DNA from: Sciurus carolinensis | Taxonomy: Eukaryota > Chordata > Mammalia > Rodentia > Sciuridae | Length of the DNA stretch: 64,000 bases | Reading direction: 5' to 3' | Assembly: GCF_902686445.1 (NCBI RefSeq) | Contig: NC_062220.1 | Span: 108,858,643 to 108,922,642, forward strand | Part shown: positions 1-9,695 of the stretch, one piece after another | Layout of the letters: each line of letters begins with the position of its first letter | Numbering within the stretch: position 1 is the stretch's first letter | The notes under the pieces: model-generated | What the model was told of the DNA's origin: nothing | Seen by the model: only the letters and a program-made list of their open reading frames with translations | Databases searched by the model: none | Program-made: the position numbers and the translations under genes

Positions 1-248
1 ATTATATATTGGGAAACAGTTTCTAGAGGGTGACAGGTTAGGAACGTCCTCCTCATTCTGGAATGTTCTGACTTCTTGTCTTCAGGCAAAGTCATATTCA
101 TTCCTCAGTGAATTAGTCATTCTCGCCTTTCCTCACCAACATTTTTCTGATTATCCAGAGTTCATTGCTTTCCTACCCAAGCTGCAAATCACTTTTTTCA
201 AACTCTACCACAGTACTTCTTGCTCCATCTTTTTTTTCTTTTTAGTCT

Positions 249-352
249 ATCTTTTTTTTTTTTTTTTTTCTTTGTTGGTGCTGTGGATTGAACCCAGGGT
301 CTTGTGCATGCTAGACCAGGTGCTCTTACCACTGAGTCACATTCTTAGCCAT
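249..352 (-). repeat. ID-like SINE, antisense
   Basis: A T-run (the reversed A tail) leads into the reverse complement of an ID-like body. The antisense B-box motif gattgaaccc and the antisense A-box region (ccactgagtcac) are both visible. The SINE therefore lies on the minus strand. It is diverged from the intact ID copies elsewhere in the window. Confidence 0.8.
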
Positions 353-401
353 CCACATGGTTTTATTTTCCACCTGAGATTGGGAGATATTTAAAGGTGA
401 A

Positions 402-622
402 TACTGCTGGGCGCCATGGTGCATGCCTGTAATCTCAGGAGCTTGGGAGGCTGAGGTAGGAGGATATTGAGTTCAAGGCAAGCCTCAGCAAGGGCAAGGT
501 GCTAAGCAACTCAGTGAGACCCTGTCTCTAAATAAAATGCAAACTAGGGCTGTGGATGTGGCTCAGTGGTCGAATGCTCCCTGAGTGTTTAATATTAAAC
601 CCCCCCCCCCAAAAAAAAAAAA
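402..622 (+). repeat. B1-dID SINE
   Basis: The B1 head (gcctgtaatctcaggagc, then gggaggctgaggtaggagg) is joined to an ID-like second half (gggctgtggatgtggctcag). It ends in a C-run followed by an A-run. This composite is typical of squirrel-related rodents and supports the taxonomic call. Confidence 0.9.
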
Positions 623-769
623 GCAAGTACTTTCACTTTTAAAACCTTGTTCCTGGCAGGTAATAAAATTCAATAGGTATTTGCTCACTGATGAATCATT
701 AAGATTATTAATAGTACTATGCCAATGCAGTAGATAATAGATTCCTGCACAGAAACACATTACCAGCAT

Positions 770-1197
770 TGATGCAAGAAGAAATAGAAAATCTGAATAC
801 TGGAAGGGAGTTCATCATGGAAACCCTGCCACAATTGATTGCTTGACCAATCTATTAAAACCATTTCAGGGCAAGAAATACACTTGTAGCAAGTAAGTTG
901 ATTGGGTTAATAGCTTAAAATCTTTTCACAGAGAAAATCTTGGGCACAGATATCATTGTTGGCAAATCTAGAAAACATCTGAAGAATGATTTATGTCAAT
1001 TCTTTCCAAACTCTTTCATGACCAAGAAGAGGAGGAAGCACTTCACAGCTCATTATGTTGAGTGGTGTTACTGTGATGTCAAAAGCAGGCAAATGCATTA
1101 CAAAGAAAGAAAACTACAGAGCAACATCTTTTATTAATATAGACATGAAAATCCTCAACATGTTATTAACTAACTAAATCCTGCAATAAGTAAAAAA
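770..1197 (+). mobile_element. Old LINE-1 ORF2 fragment, left part of a split element
   Basis: The sequence follows LINE-1 ORF2 in sense orientation with many stops and indels. The stretch near 1135-1190, with tagacatgaaaatcctcaac, matches the usual ORF2 reverse-transcriptase region. The same old element resumes near 9696 with the ORF2 sequence expected next, so the two parts were one copy before the younger insertions between them. The left boundary is approximate. Confidence 0.7.
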
Positions 1198-1200
1198 AAA

Positions 1201-1220
1201 ACTTGGAATGGAACCACCAT
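1201..1220 (+). mobile_element. 5' sliver of a younger LINE-1 interrupted by the provirus
   Basis: About 20 bases ending in accaccat match the LINE-1 ORF2 3' region. The matching continuation (accaccatttgacccagc) appears at 9082 on the far side of the provirus. This fixes the retroviral insertion site inside a LINE-1. Confidence 0.8.
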
Positions 1221-1539
1221 TGGCATCAGATCTGCATTTTAGGTGGGCAGCCATTTTTACCTATGGGGCTCTTAAGTTTCAATCCTGAGGCAGTGCCGCT
1301 TAGCTTCTTGTAAAACGTAGAGATCAAGCCCACCCCAATCTATGATGTAACCCTTGAGCATGTATAAAAATTCCTATTGCAGGCTATAAAACTGCTCTAT
1401 GAGAATTGACATGTGGCTGCTCTCCCTGGGGGACAGCCTTGTCAGTTGACCTGTGTGCTACTGACAATAAATCTCTTGTTTGACATTCCGGTGTGCAGTG
1501 TGATGCTTGGACTCTGTTTAGACTGTGTGTGTCCTTTCA
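1221..1539 (+). repeat. 5' LTR of the provirus
   Basis: It starts TGGCATCAG and ends CCTTTCA, the usual TG...CA termini. Two TATA-like motifs are present, tataaaaa near 1361 and tataaaac near 1385. A polyadenylation signal, aataaa, lies near 1467. It pairs with the copy at 8749-9081. Confidence 0.93.
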
Positions 1540-1540
1540 T

Positions 1541-1558
1541 TGGTGCCATGACTCGGAT
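1541..1558 (+). other. tRNA-His-type primer binding site
   Basis: The 18 bases TGGTGCCATGACTCGGAT lie one base after the 5' LTR. They are complementary to the 3' end of tRNA-His, including CCA, except for one G-to-A change at a former CpG. This indicates tRNA-His priming of minus-strand synthesis. Confidence 0.88.
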
Positions 1559-2084
1559 AGGCTCTCCCATGGATCTTGCTCTTCCCTTGGGGATCTGAGC
1601 TGCTTCGGGATCCTATACTTGGTCCTAAGCCCACTCTCACCAAGATCTCACCTTCCATTTCACCGAGTGCTCAACTTCTCATCCACCATCGACTGATTCG
1701 GATAAGTTCCCCTGCCTTCTTCAGTGGACTCAAATGGTCTGTGGGTCCTAGGAAGTGACCTTTGAATATCCAGCACTCCTAGGGTTCCTCACTTGGCCAG
1801 GGGCACCCCCCAACCATGGCTTTCAGAGTCATGGTTGATCCCCACCATCAACTGAGTCCATAGGTCCTGAGGGCCTCATCCTGATAAAAGATCCTTTTCT
1901 ATGGGTTTTGGTCTCTCTCCTGGTTCAAAGCCCTAGTACCAGGCAACAGGAACCCCTATGGACCTTAGCCCCAGCTACCACCGTCCTGAGGTAGTGTTGA
2001 CTCCCAGAAAGGTTAGCTCCTTCTCATTTGGTACAAGAGAACACAGAGGATGCCTCTGCTTCAGCCTTCCAACTCTCTTCTGCC
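1559..2084 (+). other. Proviral 5' leader
   Basis: This is the untranslated stretch between the primer binding site and the likely gag start. It should hold the splice donor and packaging region, but I cannot place either with confidence. Several short open frames here look incidental. Confidence 0.6.
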
Positions 2085-3530
2085 ATGGGTGCAGCCACCT
2101 CCACCATCCTCTCAGACACCCTTCTGGGTTGCCTTTTGGCAAATTTGGACTCATTCCGCCTTACCCCTGACTTGAAGACACAAAGGTTAGTTCATCTTTG
2201 CAACCAAATTTGGCCCCTCTATACCTTAGATAATGACTCCAAATGGCAGCTTAATAGCACCCAAGATCCCAACAGTTTGAGGGACCTTTTCAACTTTTGT
2301 GAGCGCTCTGGGAAATGGAAAGGGATCCCCTATGTCCAGGCCTTCTCCTTCCTGTGTTCCAAGTCATACGTCTGCTCCTCTTGTTCTCCAGCCCAGGTTC
2401 TACTAGCCCTTAAGACCCCTCGACCCCAGAACCTTCCTGAAAACCCAAATTTCTACCCTGCCAATAAGCCCCCTCCCTCCCGATCTCAACCTTTTGCTCA
2501 GACTCCTCCGGGACCTCCTTCAATTACTTTCAGTCCACCTGCTACTGGCTCTTGCCCTGTCTAACCAGCCTGTACCACTGCTTCCTCTTCGCAAAGTAGC
2601 AGGGTCAGAGGGAGTTGTCAAGGTACATGTCCTTTTCTCCCTCAGCAACCTTTCCCAACTTGAAAAGAGGCTAGGGTCCTTCACCTCCAATCCTTCTGGT
2701 TACATTAAGGAGTTTCAATACCTAGCCCAATCATATGACCTCACCTTCCATGATGTTCATATGATCCTATCCAACACTTTCCTACCTGAGTAATGCAGGA
2801 GTGTTTGGGAGCAGTCCAGAACTTAGGCTGACAAGGTCCACTAAACCACTCTTGATCACCCAGTTGGCACTGAGGCAGTCCCTGATCGTGATCCTAACTG
2901 GGATTATAATTTGACTGGAGGGATAGCTAATAGAGACCAATTTTTTACCTGCCTCATGGTGGGACTAAGACAATTGGCCCATAAGGCTATTAATTATGAG
3001 AAACTCTAAGAAGTTATTCAGGACAAAAATGAAAACCCGTCAATGTTCTTGGACTGCCTTACAAAGGCCCTTTTAGAGTATACCAGTATAGACCCCCAAA
3101 ACCCCAGATGTGAGACAACTACTAATGACCTATTTTTTTCTCCCAAAGCTTCCCTGATATTAAGGCTAAACTTAAAAATCTAGAGAGAGGACCCCTATCT
3201 CTGTAGGCAGAGGTCCTAGTGGTGGCTTTTAAGGTGTATAATGGGAGAGATGAAAGGGCTCATAAACACAAATATTAGATGCTGGCCAAGGCCTTTCAAC
3301 TTGCCCCAACCTCTAATACTCAGACACCCCCACACCCTAAGAAGCAGCTAGGGGGATCCCCCTGGCCCCTGCTTTAAACATGGTCAAATGGGTCACTGGA
3401 CCAGAGTACACCTGAAACCCCAGGTGCCTCCTGGTGCATGTCCCAAATGTAATCAGGAAGGACATTGTGCCATGGACTCTCCTCATACAGCAAGAGGTAC
3501 AAGGCCATCCGGCCCTGATACCTCTCAAGT
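2085..3530 (+). pseudogene. gag: Decayed gag (matrix, capsid, nucleocapsid)
   Basis: Gag would form the virion core. The chosen start at 2085 gives Met-Gly-Ala-Ala, which fits an N-myristoylation signal. An upstream non-ATG extension of the same frame is less likely. The first frame runs to about 2564, covering a matrix-like domain with a Cys-Ser-Ser-Cys segment and then a proline-rich tail. The reading then shifts to another frame, where a capsid-like segment runs to a stop at 2794-2796, followed by further breaks. A single CCHC-type zinc knuckle at about 3439-3480 (Cys-Pro-Lys-Cys, then His) has Ser at the fourth ligand position. Not functional. Confidence 0.85.
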
Positions 3531-3599
3531 GGATCTTCTAGGTCTGGCAATGGATCACTGAGGAGGACTGGGATCCCCATGCCTGACTACCACCATCAC

Positions 3600-4002
3600 T
3601 TCTTGGGAAACCAGGGTAACCATTGCAGTAGCAGGTAGGCCCATCTCTTTCCTTTTAAACACTGGAGCCACATACTCTATCCTATAGGAATTTTTGGGAC
3701 CTACTTCCCTTTCTTGTTCCTCTCTTGTGGGGGTAGAAGGAACACCTTACCAGCCTCTGCAAACCCCGTTGCTTCACTGCATATTCCACAGCATTACCTT
3801 TTCCCATTCCTTCCTGATGATTTCCTGCTGCCCATTCCCCCTCTTAGGCAGAGATCTCCTAGCCAAAGTAGGAGCTTCTATTACCTTTGCTCCTGAGTCT
3901 CCCCTCAACCCCAGCTCGCCTTTGGTCCCCCTCCTGTTAATACTTCAGGCAAATTCTGTGGACCCTTCTAACCCCTTGCCTGCATCAGAAGTTAATCCTT
4001 GA
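3600..4002 (+). pseudogene. pro: Decayed protease (pro)
   Basis: This is a retropepsin-like domain that would process Gag-Pol. The active-site loop is readable at 3658-3675, but the catalytic position reads Asn-Thr-Gly-Ala where the family has Asp. A stop at 3685-3687 follows nine codons later. A conserved C-terminal segment, Gly-Arg-Asp-Leu-Leu, is recognisable near 3850. The frame is shared with the nucleocapsid region. Inactive by two independent lesions. Confidence 0.82.
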
Positions 4003-5250
4003 TCTGGGATATCCAAAACCCCTCCATAGCTGCTCACCACCCACCTTTGGTAATATATCTCAAAGACCCCATCTACTTTCCAACACAACCCCAAGACCCA
4101 CTTTCCCTCCAGAGTCTCAGGGGTCTTAAACCTCTAATCTCTGATCTTCTCCAAAAGGGTCTCCTATGCCAAACAAACTCCCCTTTTAACAAGCCCACAT
4201 TAGCTGTCAAGAAACCGATCCTACAGACCTGTGCAATCTGATCCTGTAGATTTGTGTGGGATCTATGTCCCATCAATCTGGCCGTAATTCCTATTCACCC
4301 AGTAGTTTCCAGCCTGTATACCCTCCTTTCCACCATTCCCTCAGAAACCACTCACTTTTCAGTTCTGGACCTAAAAGATGCCGTTTTCTCCATTTCTGTA
4401 CACCCTCAATCCCAAGACATTTTTGCCTTTACCTGAACAGACCTGGACACCCATATCTCCACCCAGTTAATTTGGACTGTTCTGCCCCAAGGATTTAGAG
4501 ATAACCCCCATCTATTTGGTCAAGCCCTTTCGAGGGATCTATCTTCCCTCTCACTCCCTCAATCTAAACTTATCCAATATGTAGATGACCTCCATCTTTG
4601 CAGCCCCTCTCTACAGATCAGTCTAACTAACACCAACATCCTCTTCAACTTCCTAGCTCACCATGGATATCAGGTTTCCCCCTCAAAGGTTCAGCTATCT
4701 ACCCCCTCCTTATTACACCAACCCACAAGGCAATCATCACTAATAGGAAAAACTTAATTTCTTCCCTACCACCTCCCACTGCAAAAGAGGAGATCCTCTC
4801 CTTTTTAGGGATGATGGGATTCCTCTGCTCTTGGATTCCCAACTACTCCCTTTTGGCTCACCCTCTGCATGAGGCTGCATGGACCCCCTCTCTGAACCCC
4901 TCCCGAGTCCCATCACACTACATTTCCACAAACTTCAACAAGCCTTCCTTCGAGCCCCTGCTCTCTGCCTTCCTGAGCTTACTTGCCCATTCTCTTTGTA
5001 TATTACAGAAAAGGATGGATATGCTTTGGGAGCCTTGGGGCACCAACTGGGACAGACCTTTGCTCAGGTCCCATACCTCTCAAAAAAGCTAGATATAACC
5101 ATCCAAGGTTGGGCCCCCTGCCTGAGAACTTTAGCTTCAGTGACCCTCCTCATACAGGAATCAAAGAAACTAAACTTCGGATCCCCTATCACAGTTGTCT
5201 CTCCACATCACCTCCCTGAACTTCTCACTTACAAAGGTCTCTGAACACGT
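3999..5250 (+). pseudogene. pol: Decayed reverse transcriptase domain of pol
   Basis: Reverse transcriptase copies viral RNA into DNA. The fingers region is readable from about 3999 to 4236 and the palm from about 4254 in the same frame. The Leu-Pro-Gln-Gly-Phe motif is at 4482-4496 and the catalytic Tyr-Val-Asp-Asp box is intact at 4578-4589. Breaks include a stop after 4236, a TGA at 4434-4436 where Trp would be expected, and frame changes after about 4740. The connection region continues in another frame at about 4879-5244. Despite the preserved box, the coding frame is broken. Confidence 0.88.
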
Positions 5251-5399
5251 CCTCCTTCCAGGATTCTTTCCCTTTGTGTTGCTCTTATACAGGATTCCAC
5301 AGTGACTTTTCAAACCTGTCCACCAATTAATCTGGCCAGTCTTCTTCTTTCTCCTTCAGGAAACTCCCTTCCTCTACTCCACTCCTGTGTGGAGACCCT

Positions 5400-6057
5400 A
5401 GAAGACTTTCTACCTCACCCTATCTACATATGAGTGGGCCTTCTGCCATAAGTCACCTACACATGGTTTACTGATGGGAGCTCTTTCCTTCATGAGGGTA
5501 CCCGCAGGGCTGGATATGCCATAGTATCCCTTAATGGAAGCATTGAGCCCAAGCCTCCAACCCCCAACACCTTCAACCAACAGGTGGAACTTACTGCTCT
5601 CACGTGGACCCTTACTCTAGTTCAAGGATACACTCTTAACATTTGCACCAACTCCAAATATGCTTTTCACATCCTCTTGTCACACTTAACCATATGAGAG
5701 GAGAAGGGACTCCTCACCACCAAGGGGACCTCGGTGGTCAATGCCTCCTACATTATGCCCCTGCTTGAGACCTCCCACCTCCCCACTGCAATAGAAATAA
5801 CTCATTGCAGATCCCATCAAACTGATAGTTCTACAATTTCCAAGGGAAATAACAAAGCTGATGAGGCCACAAGACAGGTAGACTTAAGTCCCCCCGCTGA
5901 GGCCCTCATTATGATGCTCTCTTCCTCACCTCAAACCCAAACCCCAACTACTCAAGACATACTAACCTACATAACCTCTCCCACCCCAACACCTCTACTC
6001 TGCGAAAGTACTTTAAGTCTTAACTTCCCCTTTCCCCTGAGTACTCACAATTCCTAA
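5400..6057 (+). pseudogene. pol: Decayed RNase H domain of pol
   Basis: RNase H would remove RNA from the RNA-DNA hybrid. The first catalytic Asp (Thr-Asp-Gly-Ser) is at 5473-5475 and the catalytic Glu at 5587-5589. The third acidic position at 5650-5652 reads Asn in Thr-Asn-Ser-Lys-Tyr. A TGA at 5695-5697 interrupts the frame where Trp is expected. The frame reopens to about 6057, including a Lys-Ala-Asp-Glu-Ala segment that fits the last catalytic Asp. Confidence 0.85.
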
Positions 6058-6059
6058 AA

Positions 6060-6763
6060 ACCCTCTCTGCCTCTTGGGACATCTGCCAAAGATCAAGTTC
6101 CAACTCAATCCACCCACCCCCAGCCTTCCTAGTTCATCAAGCCTGAGTCCATTTGCCTGCATCTGTTTGGAGATGAACTTCACCCACATGCCCACAATAA
6201 AAATATTTAAATATCTCTTCGTCCTAGTGGATACCTTCACTGGCTGATCAGAGGCCTTCCCTACAACCAATAAAAGGGCCCAAATGGTGGCTGACACCTT
6301 AATAAGAGAAATTATCCCCCGTTTTGGGTAACCTGGCTCACTACAGGCTGATAATGGCCTGGAGTTTACATCTCAAATATCCCAAATTATTTCCAAGGCT
6401 CTAAATATATGCTGGCACTTTCACATTCCCTACCATCCTCAGTTGTCTGGAAAGGGGGAACGGACCAGTCGAACTCTGAAATCCATCTTGACCAAACTAT
6501 CATTAGAGTTACATTTGAACTGGCTTAAACTCTTTCCTCTAGCCCTACTCAGGGTCAGGGCCCTATCAAGGAAACCCCTAAACATTTCTCCCTTTGAGCT
6601 GATGTATGGCAGCTCCAAGCTTCTTCCTACTCTTGCTCACCAGCCCCACACCATTCTGCCTCACCTAATGACCCCTTCCTCTTACACTATCTCAGATATC
6701 TACTATGGGCACATGCTGATCAGCTGCTACCTAATCCTAAGGCCTCATGTTGTCCTCTAACTC
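6060..6763 (+). pseudogene. pol: Decayed integrase domain of pol
   Basis: Integrase would insert viral DNA into the host genome. The N-terminal zinc-binding region is badly eroded. In the catalytic core the first acidic position at 6176-6178 reads Asn. The second, Asp in Ala-Asp-Asn-Gly, is at 6350-6352. The Glu, in Gly-Glu-Arg-Thr, is at 6458-6460. The last two are separated by 35 residues, as expected for a D,D-35-E enzyme. Stops occur at 6245-6247 and 6329-6331. An open stretch from 6443 to 6760 covers the end of the core and the C-terminal domain. Confidence 0.88.
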
Positions 6764-7104
6764 CAGGAGATCTAGTCCTGTTGTCTCCCCTGCATACCTC
6801 CTCTCCTTCGCTAACCTCCATGTGGAAGAGACCATTTAGGATGATCTCGACTACCCCCTCCACTCCAAACTTGAGGCATCCCACACTGGATTAACAACTC
6901 CCAGTTCAAGCTGTTCACACCATCTTACTATATGGCAACCCCAACAGGTTGCGCCACCCCCCGCTTCTTTACGCATCTCCAGAACCTTGGCCTTCAACCC
7001 TCCGGAGCTCCTGCTGATTCCTGAAGAAGGCACTTCTCTGCCAGAAGAGGCTGCTACAATACACAAGGATGAGTGACCCAAATGACTATCTCCCCTTTAT
7101 CCCC

Positions 7105-8730
7105 ATGGCTCTAATTTTCTTCCTTACCTTCTTGCCAGACCCAATCTCTCCCTAGTCAAATCTGGCTAATGTCCCTGCATGTCCTCCGACCTGCTCTTCC
7201 CAGGGGTACTTTGCTATCTATACCCATGGCCCCAAAGGAGTCTATGATCGGACAACCCTCTACAAACACAGTCAGACTAGATATTGGACAGGGCAATCAA
7301 ATTTCAAAGCTAGACTGACTCAGTGTCCCTAGCCAGCTTGAGCCACTCTCAAGACCCACTGCTGAACTTACCAGACCCACGTGGGGCTGTCGGATGGGGG
7401 CAGAGTGCAGGATCAGGCCCACAAGGAGCACCTTTTCACTGAACTGCCCCAGTACTCCACAACATGCTCTCTCCCACAAGGTGACCCCTTAATCTGTCAA
7501 TAAGATGGGAATCCATACCTAAGAATCCTCTTTAATTCAGATAATCAACACCATCACTACCTGCTAAACCTTACTCATCCCTCTCTGACTCAAGCATGTT
7601 GGATGTGCCTGAAGGATGACTTTTTTTAAATTTAATAGTGAACTCTCTACACCTAAGCAGCTCACTGGTATTCAATGAGATCTCTCAAGACCCTGCCAAC
7701 ATTTCACCTAAGCTTTTAAGAATACCCCTTTTCCGATTTGCTTCAATATGTTTTAACTCATGAGGGAATACATCAGTTGGGGACTTGCAGGAAGATTGAT
7801 GTGGACAGATCAGCCCATACACAGTGTCTCAAAACTCTCACTGCTCACTGGTCCTGGAGACATCCTTCCTGTGCAGGACAACTGTATGTCATTGCCTACC
7901 CCCTCCATGGACAGGCATATGTGCTTTAGTTCTTTTATTTCCATCTGTAGACATTGTCTCAGGGGATAAGGAAGTCTTCATCCCTCTCATGGCTCATATG
8001 AACCCTCTGCAGGAATGGGCTGTTCAGTTTATTCCCTTATTAGCCACCCTGTGGGTCTCAGCAGGCCTAGCCACAGGAACAGCAGGAATAACCACATCCA
8101 TTACCTATTATCATCAGCTCTCCAATCAGCTGATAGGAGACATCCAACAGGTAACCACGTCTATACCAATCCTCCAAAATCAACTGGATTCCCTAGCTGT
8201 GTGATCCTACAAAACCTCCGTGAACTGGACCTATTAACAGCAGAGAAAGGAGGTCTCTTGCCTATTTCTACAAGAAGAATGCTGTTTCTATGTCAACCAG
8301 TCAGGAGTAGTAAAGGATAAAATCAAACAACTACAAGAGCAGCTAGAAAGGAGGAGACAACAACTAAGACAACAGTACCCCTGAGGAATGATTAATCAAG
8401 TATGGCCTTGGTTTCTCCCCCTTGAAGGACCTCTATGAGACCTCCTAATAGGACCATGCCTGTTAAATTGCCTATAGAAGTTCCTGCAAGACCAGATACA
8501 CAAGTTCACCAACCAGTCGGTCAGTCAACTGCTTCTCTTTGAAGACCACCAACCCCTGACACCCAAAGCCGAGACCTGCGACTCACTGTCAACACCTTCT
8601 GCTCCAAAAACTCTGCTCTTACCTAAAGCCTTCCCTGATCCCCTTTTTACAGGAATAAGACTCTTCGCCCCTAACCAGCAGGAAGAAGCTACAGAAGAAA
8701 GATCATCACCCCAACCTGGTATCTATAAAA
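7105..8730 (+). pseudogene. env: Decayed envelope gene (env)
   Basis: Env would be the surface glycoprotein. An ATG at 7105 begins a hydrophobic, signal-peptide-like stretch that hits a TAG after 16 codons. The surface subunit is heavily broken but keeps a CXXC motif (Cys-Trp-Met-Cys) at 7598-7609. The transmembrane subunit is readable from about 7970 with a hydrophobic fusion-peptide-like segment near 8030-8100, then a stop near 8202. A CX6CC motif at 8259-8285 sits in another frame. The CXXC and CX6CC pair is the hallmark of gammaretrovirus-type Env. No cleavage site is evident. Not functional. Confidence 0.82.
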
Positions 8731-8732
8731 AC

Positions 8733-8745
8733 AAAAAGGGAGGAA
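8733..8745 (+). other. Polypurine tract of the provirus
   Basis: The purine run AAAAAGGGAGGAA ends three bases before the 3' LTR. It is in the expected position for priming plus-strand DNA synthesis. Confidence 0.85.
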
Positions 8746-8748
8746 TAT

Positions 8749-9081
8749 TGGCTTCAGATCTGCCATTTTAGGTGGGCAACCATTTTTACCCATGGGGCTC
8801 TTAAGTTTCAATCCTGAGGCAATGCTGCTTAGCTTCCCAAAAAACGTAGAGGTCAAGCCCACCCCAGCCCATGACATAACCCTTGAGCATGCCTAAAAAT
8901 TCCTATTGCAGGCTATAAAGCTGCTCTGTGAGAACCAACATGCTGCTGCTGTCCCCAGTGGGTGGGGGGCAGGCAGACTTGATGGTTGGCCCCTGTGCTA
9001 CTGACAATAAATCTCTTGTGTGAGATTCTGCTGTGTGGTGTGGGACTTGGACTCTGTTTGGACTTTGCACGTGTCCTTTCA
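8749..9081 (+). repeat. 3' LTR of the provirus
   Basis: It starts TGGCTTCAG and ends CCTTTCA and pairs with the 5' LTR. It is about 14 bases longer because of indels near 8955-8985. The first TATA-like motif of the 5' LTR is changed to cctaaaaa here, while the second (tataaagc) remains. The aataaa signal near 9007 is kept. Confidence 0.93.
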
Positions 9082-9695
9082 ACCACCATTTGACCCAGCA
9101 TCCCACTCCTTGGTTTACACCCAAAGGACTTAAAATCAGCATACTACAGTGACACAGCCACATCAATGTTTATAGTAACTCACTTCACAATAGCTAAGCT
9201 ATGGAACCAATCTAATTGCCCTTGAACAGATGAATGGATAAAGAAAATGTGGTACATATACAAAATGGAAGATTACTCAGCCTTAAAGAAGAATGAAATT
9301 TTGCATTTTCAGGTAGATGGATGGAACTAGAGACTATCATGCTAAGTGAAATAAGCCAATCCCAAAAAGCCAAAGGCAGAATGTTTTCTCTGATAAGCAG
9401 ATGCTGATCCATAATGGAGGGAGGCTAGGGAAGAACAGAGGAACTTTGGATTGGGCAGAGGGGAGTGAAGGGAGGGGAAGAGATGTGAGGATGAGAAGGA
9501 CGGTGGAATGAAATGGACATTATTACACTATGTATATGTATGATTACATGACCAGTGTGATGCATCATGTACAGCCAGAGGAATGAGAACTTGTGCTCCA
9601 TTTGTGTACAATGTGTTAAAATGCATTCTATTGTCATGTATAGCTAATTAGAAACAAAACAAAACAAAACAAAACAAACAAACAAACAAACAAAA
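9082..9695 (+). mobile_element. Younger LINE-1 3' end
   Basis: It continues the LINE-1 cut by the provirus at 1220. It contains the ORF2 C-terminal coding region (degraded), a purine-rich 3' UTR near 9415-9500 and an (AAAC)n-rich tail at about 9655-9695. The element is 5'-truncated, with only about 20 bases left of the provirus. Confidence 0.88.

Larger units (their letters stand above)
1221..9081 (+). mobile_element. Class I endogenous retrovirus, near full length
   Basis: This 7.86 kb provirus has the order 5' LTR, primer binding site, gag, pro, pol, env, polypurine tract and 3' LTR. The primer binding site matches the 3' end of tRNA-His with one mismatch, as in the HERV-H/RTVL-H group. 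Gag, RT and Env traits (Met-Gly start, YVDD, CXXC and CX6CC) fit gammaretrovirus-like class I ERVs. Every gene carries stops and frameshifts, so it cannot encode functional proteins. An 8-base repeat, accaccat, flanks it at 1213-1220 and 9082-9089. The LTRs differ at roughly 40-45 of about 315 aligned positions by hand count, which implies an old insertion. Confidence 0.93.

Noticed and set aside
2085..8730. Whether any proviral gene could still be functional
   Set aside because: Every domain has stops, frameshifts or altered catalytic positions, so all are listed as pseudogenes.
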